From assembly GCA_020832965.1 (NCBI GenBank), contig JAJHRM010000160.1, positions 1 through 6,139 of the forward strand: 6,139 bases of DNA. The letters run 5' to 3'. This document shows, one piece after another, positions 1 to 4,508 of this stretch (position 1 is the first letter of the stretch; each line of letters begins with the position of its first letter). The DNA is from Thermofilum sp. (lineage in GTDB: Archaea; Thermoproteota; Thermoprotei; Thermofilales; Thermofilaceae). The translations under genes and the position numbers were made by a program. Below the pieces are notes generated by a model, which worked only from the letters and a program-made list of their open reading frames with translations, did no database searches and was not told where the DNA came from.

Positions 1-248
1 CTAGAGGGGGTTGAGCCGGGCAGCCGCGTCCAGCCTACGAACTTCTGGCTCGCGATGTCGAAGTAGCCGAAGTAGATCCCGTTATCCATACCCCTAACGG
101 CGACATACACCCGAGACCCATCCGCGTTCGCCGCGGCCGAGGGGGCGTCCGGGGTTGAGCCGGGCAGCCGCGCCCACGCGCTGCACGCGCTCGCGTTGCA
201 CAGGGCGTAGTATATCCTGTTGTCGAGACCGCGCACAACCGCTAGGTG
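1..248 (-). repeat. Beta-propeller-type repeats of the nuclease gene (two visible, array cut by window edge)
   Basis: Blade 1 begins at residue 239 (HLAVVRGLDNRIYY) and carries a CX4C pair (CNASAC), then WARLPGSTPDAP. Blade 2 (VYVAVRGMDNGIYFG) ends with [10 protein letters not shown] at the edge. The 22-bp stretches 7-28 and 151-172, which encode the RLPGSTP strand, are identical and 144 bp (48 codons) apart. The repeat resembles the PLL-lectin/DUF346 class. By comparison with the two neighbouring genes, about four more blades should follow beyond position 1. Confidence 0.85.
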
Positions 249-962
249 AAGGGAAATGCTAGGACGCACCCATTTGGCTTTCTCCGAGATAAGGTTAATC
301 ACAATCTCTCTATAGAGCTTGGCTTCGCATAGCCTGCAGGCGGCCCTAATCGCGTACCTCCCACTAGGAACTGTCACGTGAACCCAGCTAGCCCCGGTAG
401 GAGTAATGTTTAGAACAGGTTGCGAGTAGGATGTGATGTTGGCGAAGTAGGGCAGTGCGATGTTGTGGTTCTTCAGCCAGACCCAGTACGGGTGCTCGTC
501 AGGCGGGATGTAGAGCGTACGCTTGACGTATTGGCTCCCTTGAGTCAGGAACCACTTGTTAACGTTAACCCAGTCCACCATTTCGCTGCCGTCCTCGAAT
601 CGAACTCCCATGTAGGGGCACCAGAAGTACCCCAGCAGCCTACCGTACTCGTCGCGGGGTTCCAGGTCGTCCATGTCGAGCGCAGCCTTGCTACCTTGGA
701 GAGCCCACCTGCACAAGCTCTCGAGCGCTTGCTTGGCTTCCGGCCCCATGGGCTCGCTCAGCTCGTACGCGTCGTACCCCACCAGCCGGACGTAAGTCCC
801 GTTCGACAGCCGGACCGTATCCCCGTCAACCACGTACCACAGCGACACAAGAGCGGAGTCGGAGTCCGGCACCTCGAAAAGGTAGTAGTTGCAGATGGGG
901 GAGGCGAAAACCTGCAACGCTGCCAGAGACACGGCGAGCGCTATAAGCGCGGCTCTCCGCAT
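1..962 (-). CDS. Secreted staphylococcal-nuclease-like nuclease with C-terminal beta-propeller repeats (3' end beyond window)
   Basis: The frame stays open from ATG at 962 to the window edge: 320 codons with no stop. Residues 1-20 (MRRAALIALAVSLAALQVFA) form a signal peptide, so the product acts outside the cell. Residues about 40-170 form a thermonuclease (SNase) domain: VVDGDT at 44-49, VRLVGYDAYE at 58-67 and DEYGR at 104-108. Aligned to Staphylococcus nuclease these supply the metal ligands Asp21 (D48) and Asp40 (D64) and the catalytic Arg35, Glu43 and Arg87 (R59, E67, R108); Thr41 is replaced by alanine. The family cleaves DNA and RNA, usually with Ca2+. A short beta-rich linker with a CRLC pair (209-212) follows, then propeller repeats from about residue 239. 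The start is supported by a TATA box 26 bases upstream and by the signal peptide beginning at once. GC content is high, unlike the AT-richer peptidase gene at the other end. The nuclease assignment is firm; substrate and target are unknown. Confidence 0.93.
   Translation of the reverse strand, partial: MRRAALIALAVSLAALQVFASPICNYYLFEVPDSDSALVSLWYVVDGDTVRLSNGTYVRLVGYDAYELSEPMGPEAKQALESLCRWALQGSKAALDMDDLEPRDEYGRLLGYFWCPYMGVRFEDGSEMVDWVNVNKWFLTQGSQYVKRTLYIPPDEHPYWVWLKNHNIALPYFANITSYSQPVLNITPTGASWVHVTVPSGRYAIRAACRLCEAKLYREIVINLISEKAKWVRPSISLHLAVVRGLDNRIYYALCNASACSAWARLPGSTPDAPSAAANADGSRVYVAVRGMDNGIYFGYFDIASQKFVGWTRLPGSTPS
453..845 (-). other. SNase (thermonuclease) catalytic domain
   Basis: This covers residues 40-170 of the nuclease gene. 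The order of motifs matches staphylococcal nuclease: the DGDT strand, R-x4-D-x2-E, the hydrophilic D-E-Y-G-R turn, then a C-terminal region (VNVNKWFLTQGSQYVKR) resembling the 'MVNEALVRQGLAKV' helix of the prototype. All three catalytic residues (R59, E67, R108) are present, so an active enzyme is expected. Confidence 0.9.
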
Positions 963-984
963 TGTTTTATCTTCCCGCAAGCGG

Positions 985-992
985 CTTTAAAT
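985..992 (-). promoter_or_regulatory. TATA box of the nuclease gene (leaderless promoter)
   Basis: On the minus strand the sequence reads AAAACGATTTAAAGCC. The ATTTAAAG core is centred about 26-27 bases upstream of the ATG at 962, so transcription would start at or next to the start codon. Such leaderless transcripts are common in crenarchaea. A purine-rich stretch (AAAACG) just upstream could be the TFB recognition element. No Shine-Dalgarno sequence precedes the ATG. Confidence 0.6.
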
Positions 993-1119
993 CGTTTTGC
1001 TCCCCCCTTCTCTCCAGATAAGCTCGGCAGCTTTTTTGCCCTTCGTGCTAGGTTTCCGCTCGTTCTCAAGGTAGTTCTCAGCGCGCTCCTAGCTCTATTT
1101 AACGCTTTTTAACACGCTT

Positions 1120-1162
1120 AAAGTTAAAAGTAAAACAAAGCTGAAAGGTAAAAAACAAATGT
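1120..1162 (-). terminator. T-rich archaeal terminator after the adhesin-like gene
   Basis: Just after the TAA stop (1172-1174) the minus strand has several T tracts: TTTGTTTTTTACC and then CTTTGTTTTACTTTTAAC. There is no convincing GC hairpin. T-run termination without a hairpin is typical of archaea. It suggests that the nuclease gene is transcribed from its own promoter rather than only by readthrough. Confidence 0.5.
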
Positions 1163-1171
1163 TTTAACAGT

Positions 1172-4100
1172 TTAAGACCCGGGCGTTGCTGATGGAGCGT
1201 TGAGCGTGCTCCCTCCCAGCTGCTTCCACGCGTCGTAGCTGTTAGCGCCCAGCCTGCGCGTGTAGTAGATGCTGCTGTCGCCGCCCCTAACGACCAGGTA
1301 GAGGTTGTTCGACCAGTAGGTTGTAGCGGGGCTCGAGGGGGTGGAGCCTGTCGGCACCTGCTCCCAACTGCTCCAGCTACCAGACCACACTCTCACGTAA
1401 ACCCGGTAATCGAGACCCTTCACGCTCAGGTATAGGCGCGAACCATCCGTAGCGAGAGAGGGTTCAACGTCCGTGCTACCGCTGACCGGAGCCCAGGTGA
1501 CGCTGAGCGTGCTCGGATCCACTTGACCGTAGTAGATGGATTTGCCGTCGGCGCCAACGACGACTAGGTGTAGCTTACCTCCCATGTAGGCGGCAGCAGG
1601 ACCCTTAACCGTCGACCCACTACTCAGCGGCTTCCAGCCACTCCAGGTTCCACTTGCTATAGTGTAAACGTTCACGTAGATACGGTTGTCGCCCCCTCTT
1701 ACGACTAGGTAGATCTTCGAGCCGTCAGTTGCCAGAGCAGGCCTTGAAGGCGTAGAGCCAGGCAGCCTCTGCCAAACAACACTACCACTACCGATAGAGT
1801 CCACACGGCCGAAGTATATGCCACCGTCCCCACCCCTCACGGCGATATACAGCTTCCCGCCAACGTAGACGGCAACCGGGGTGTCGGGCGTGGAGCCCGA
1901 CGCCAACCCAATGTAGCTGCAGCCTGTCAAGCAGGTGCGGTAGTAGATCCTCCCATCCCTGCCCCGCACGACCACGATGACATCAACCGTGGGAGTGGCC
2001 TGCTGCTTGAAAACCGCTACGAGGTTGTGGGGTTTATCCATCGTAACCGTTATGCTGGTGGAAGTGCCGGCAACCTGCCCATCAAGCTCCCAATGGTCGA
2101 ACACGTAGCCCGACGAGGGCGTCGCCGTAACCTGGACGGAGACTCCCCGATCGTACCAGTAGGATCCCGGAGCGGGGTTCGTCGTGCCGCCGGCAGAGGA
2201 CGAGATCTTGAGCAAGTACTGACGAACAGTGTAGGTCGCCGTCACGGTCGTGGAGGAGGACACAGTGCCCGAGCAGCCGGAGACGCAGGCGTACTTCGTA
2301 TCCGAGGTTGCCACTTCGCTATCGTAAGCGTAGCCCTGCTGGCCGGTCAAGCCGGAGACAGTCAAGCACTGCTGGCTACTCGTCCACCTGCTCCCACCAA
2401 CCGTAACACCCCACGTGACGCCTGAGGGCAGACCGCTCGTGCAGAACGTCACCGAGTAGGTCTGGGGGTTGACGGTGCCCGAAGCAGTGGCCGAGGAAGC
2501 TTTGTAGACACTGTCGCCCGAGAAGGCCGCGGAGACTGTCATGGTCTGCGGGCTCGAGACAACGGGAGCGAAACACGTCGTGCTAGCGGTGCCGTCGCTG
2601 CCCGTGACAACAGAGGAGGGGTTGCACGTACCGATGTTCGAAGCCCAGGTGATCGTCTTGCCTCCCAATGGGTTCCCGTACTGGTCCTTCAGTGTCGCCT
2701 TAAACACCACGCTGCCACCCGAGGTCACGGTGAAGCTGGAAGGCTGGATCGTCAGCGTAGTCGCTATCCTCGAGACATCGATGGGGATGTCCTTGTACGT
2801 GCAGCCCGCAAGCTCGTCGTAGCTCTTCGCGAAGCTATAAGAGTAGCAGAAGCCCACCCTGATGTAGTGCCTCCCCTCGGATATCGTCGTCGGGAGCGTA
2901 ACCGTGCAGCTCTTGCTCTGCTCGTTGCCGTAGTTGCCGTCTATGCCATCGTATATTTTGCACAGCTCCTGGGTCTTCGCCCAATCACCGAAGGCGTTAG
3001 CCTTAACCACGCAATCCCCTGGACACAATCTGTAGAAGATCCACTTCACCGTAAACGTCGTTGTACCGCCTGGGTGCAGAGACGAGGGAGACGCGGCTGC
3101 GTAGGTTATCTCAGGGTTCTGAGGAACATTAACGGTAAGCGCGTTCGAGTAGTATTTTACATCGAAAGCCTGATCGTAGTTGGAGTCGGGCCATAGGCTA
3201 AGTATAAGTGTGTACGTTTTACCCACGAAGGCGTCCTTCGGCACGGTAACCGTTACAGGGTAGCGTTGAATACCAGGGGAAAGTGTTAATTGACCGGTAG
3301 AAGCTATCAAGTGGAAGACTTTATTAGAGCTGTCAATAGTTGTTTCAATAGAACATCCAATAACCACTTGAATATTGTGCCTGAAGGGATTGTAAATTTC
3401 GTATGTAAGTGTAATGCTACCTCCAGGTTTAACTGTTGTGCTAGATAATGCATAGTTTGTTATTTGCGGTCTACTGACTTGCAGGTTATACTCGTTTTGA
3501 GCTCCTCCAGCGGAGTATGCATACACCTGAACTAATACGTAAGGAGAGCTCCCTGGCTTGACGTATACGTAATCGGGATATCTACCCGCTTCAGCAGAGG
3601 CTATATTCTGTCCGTTGCTATTATAGATGTACAAATCGTAATCCGTCCCAGAACTCCCCGTAATTGACGCTATAAAAGAGTAGTAGCCACCCCAGTAGGG
3701 ATTTGAGGGCGAGTCAAAGCGGTACCAGTGACTCCCATATTGAGTTGCAAGCGTCCCCTCAACCCCGCAGGCCGCGCCAGCACCATAAATTCCCATAGGA
3801 TTCCTCTGTGCTGTGCCCTCATCGGGCTCCAACAAGCCTTCCGTCTTGCTCCACCGAAGCGCTGCTGTACAAGACGAGTAGAGGCACGAGGAAGGTCCCA
3901 CCTCAACATAGTACACGCCACCGCCGCTCGACGTGTAGCTCTGCTTGAGCGGTGATGAGCTAGAGCAGGTGCCGCCTACTTTGTTCCACGCATTATCGTA
4001 AATTTTCAAACACCACGTGCCCGTGCCGCTCACAAAGCTAAGCTCAAAATTTACACCCTGCCCCGCTTTAAGAGAAAAAGTGTAATAGGCATACCGCCCA

Positions 4101-4252
4101 GCGCTCAAGCTCAGAGTAGTACCCCCAACTCCCAGCTGTTGTATACAACCGCTTCTGCTCGTGGCTGGAGGGTACACGTACGTTAGCACTGGGTAGCTGA
4201 GCGCTAGAACAGCTAGCGGTAGGATAAAGTAGAGCAAGAGCCGCCTTCTCAT
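1172..4252 (-). CDS. Large secreted multidomain adhesin-like protein ending in a six-repeat beta-propeller
   Basis: The product has 1026 residues from ATG at 4252 to TAA at 1172-1174. The signal peptide or membrane anchor is MRRRLLLYFILPLAVLALSY. Two beta-sandwiches follow, resembling pre-peptidase C-terminal (PPC) domains (about 40-130 and 165-260; the second has HWYRFDSP and GTDYDLYIYNSNG). Two Ig/CARDB-like domains come next (261-377, 378-495), each opening with a PGG turn (VKPGGSITLTYEI; LHPGGTTTFTVKW). A Big_1/invasin-like Ig domain (497-595) has KDQYGNPLGGKTITW. A domain with VTFCTSGLPSGVTW (598-676) is of a type seen beside archaeal thermopsin peptidases. An InlB-B-like repeat (678-750) has ATPSSGYVFDHWELDG. 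The propeller occupies 756-1026. There is no enzyme motif and no C-terminal membrane segment. Many cysteines suggest extracellular disulfides. It looks like a stalk holding out a binding head. The frame also stays open to an ATG at 4312, but that start lies upstream of the TATA box. Confidence 0.93.
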   Translation of the reverse strand: MRRRLLLYFILPLAVLALSYPVLTYVYPPATSRSGCIQQLGVGGTTLSLSAGRYAYYTFSLKAGQGVNFELSFVSGTGTWCLKIYDNAWNKVGGTCSSSSPLKQSYTSSGGGVYYVEVGPSSCLYSSCTAALRWSKTEGLLEPDEGTAQRNPMGIYGAGAACGVEGTLATQYGSHWYRFDSPSNPYWGGYYSFIASITGSSGTDYDLYIYNSNGQNIASAEAGRYPDYVYVKPGSSPYVLVQVYAYSAGGAQNEYNLQVSRPQITNYALSSTTVKPGGSITLTYEIYNPFRHNIQVVIGCSIETTIDSSNKVFHLIASTGQLTLSPGIQRYPVTVTVPKDAFVGKTYTLILSLWPDSNYDQAFDVKYYSNALTVNVPQNPEITYAAASPSSLHPGGTTTFTVKWIFYRLCPGDCVVKANAFGDWAKTQELCKIYDGIDGNYGNEQSKSCTVTLPTTISEGRHYIRVGFCYSYSFAKSYDELAGCTYKDIPIDVSRIATTLTIQPSSFTVTSGGSVVFKATLKDQYGNPLGGKTITWASNIGTCNPSSVVTGSDGTASTTCFAPVVSSPQTMTVSAAFSGDSVYKASSATASGTVNPQTYSVTFCTSGLPSGVTWGVTVGGSRWTSSQQCLTVSGLTGQQGYAYDSEVATSDTKYACVSGCSGTVSSSTTVTATYTVRQYLLKISSSAGGTTNPAPGSYWYDRGVSVQVTATPSSGYVFDHWELDGQVAGTSTSITVTMDKPHNLVAVFKQQATPTVDVIVVVRGRDGRIYYRTCLTGCSYIGLASGSTPDTPVAVYVGGKLYIAVRGGDGGIYFGRVDSIGSGSVVWQRLPGSTPSRPALATDGSKIYLVVRGGDNRIYVNVYTIASGTWSGWKPLSSGSTVKGPAAAYMGGKLHLVVVGADGKSIYYGQVDPSTLSVTWAPVSGSTDVEPSLATDGSRLYLSVKGLDYRVYVRVWSGSWSSWEQVPTGSTPSSPATTYWSNNLYLVVRGGDSSIYYTRRLGANSYDAWKQLGGSTLNAPSATPGS
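1512..1618 (-). repeat. Near-identical block shared with 4873-4979
   Basis: About eight mismatches in 107 bases against 4873-4979. It spans the end of blade 3 and the start of blade 4 ([14 protein letters not shown] onward to IYYGQVDPS), and the encoded protein is identical. The offset to the partner is 3361 bp, three bases more than for the 86-bp block, which marks a one-codon length difference between them. Confidence 0.85.
1716..1801 (-). repeat. 86-bp block identical to 5074-5159
   Basis: Every base of 1716-1801 matches 5074-5159 by direct comparison. The block encodes the second half of blade 2 (from [10 protein letters not shown] to ALATDGS). Sequence on either side diverges at once at third codon positions. 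It lies in the same orientation in both genes, 3358 bp apart. Confidence 0.95.
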
Positions 4253-4283
4253 AGGGGTTTCTTGCCATAAAAGTAATGATAAG

Positions 4284-4294
4284 TTATATAAATA
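4284..4294 (-). promoter_or_regulatory. TATA box of the adhesin-like gene
   Basis: On the minus strand this reads TATTTATATAA, preceded by the purine-rich GCAAAG (a possible TFB recognition element). Its centre at about 4289 predicts transcription starting near 4263, leaving a leader of about 10 bases before the ATG at 4252. This decides the start: the longer reading from 4312 would begin upstream of the TATA box and would place 20 extra residues before a perfect signal peptide. Confidence 0.75.
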
Positions 4295-4410
4295 CTTTGC
4301 GGTAGCGCGCACACTGGGAGAACTACTATAAGCTTCCCCTATCTGGCAAGCCCCAGGAAAGCCTCAAGCTAGTATAAAAACTCATAACGCTCCTGCTTTT
4401 GCTATTCCAC

Positions 4411-4428
4411 ATAAAATTAAAATTTTAT
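4411..4428. repeat. 18-bp AT-only palindrome in the spacer
   Basis: ATAAAATT and AATTTTAT are perfect 8-base inverted arms separated by AA. It lies about 120 bp upstream of the TATA box of the adhesin-like gene and about 80 bp after the stop of the peptidase gene. It could be a regulator-binding site or part of a terminator. AT-rich spacers also produce such palindromes by chance, so no function is claimed. Confidence 0.35.
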
Positions 4429-4469
4429 CCTACAGTTTTGAAAAGCAGCGACAAAAGGCAACAATACTG

Positions 4470-4506
4470 TAACAAATAGAAAATTAAGAGAGAAAATACT
4501 CTGATT
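4470..4506 (-). terminator. T-rich archaeal terminator after the metallopeptidase gene
   Basis: Within a few bases of the TAA stop (4509-4511) the minus strand reads AGTATTTTCTCTC, then TTAATTTTCTATTTG: a string of T tracts without a hairpin, as expected of archaeal termination. With the separate TATA box at 4284-4294, it suggests that the peptidase and adhesin-like genes are separate transcription units. Confidence 0.45.
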
Positions 4507-4508
4507 TG

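Larger units (their letters stand above)
1175..1987 (-). repeat. Six-repeat PLL/DUF346-like beta-propeller of the adhesin-like protein
   Basis: Six repeats of 44, 46, 47, 46, 44 and 44 residues fill the C-terminus with almost no tail. Each has a hydrophobic strand, then V(R/V/K)GxDxxIY, a variable loop, W-x2-(L/V), GST-x3-P and a turn with GG, DGS or SN. Blade 1 carries a CX3C pair (CLTGC). The pattern resembles PLL-type (Photorhabdus lectin) and DUF346 repeats, which form seven-bladed sugar-binding propellers. Only six are seen here, so either this is a six-bladed form or one blade is absent or unrecognised. Carbohydrate binding is inferred from the family resemblance. Confidence 0.8.

Noticed and set aside
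420..1112. A 230-codon open frame on the plus strand
   Set aside because: It lies antisense to the nuclease gene, whose catalytic motifs and signal peptide are convincing. The plus-strand product has no recognisable domain and runs through the nuclease promoter.
963..1171. A small gene or RNA in the spacer before the nuclease gene
   Set aside because: No tRNA, snoRNA-like box pair or coding frame was seen; the terminator and promoter explain the AT-rich parts.
1175..1987. Regularly spaced similar sequences suggesting a CRISPR array
   Set aside because: The period of about 135-145 bp is in frame, the units are degenerate, and they encode protein blades rather than short identical repeats with unique spacers.
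2027..3196. Several plus-strand frames of 90-130 codons opposite the adhesin-like gene
   Set aside because: They are opposite-strand frames in GC-rich coding sequence. They have arginine- and alanine-rich, low-complexity products and no promoter or domain.
4068..4268. A 66-codon minus-strand frame starting at an ATG 16 bases upstream of the adhesin-like start
   Set aside because: It overlaps the adhesin-like gene in another frame, has no recognisable features, and its ATG probably lies upstream of the transcription start predicted from the TATA box.
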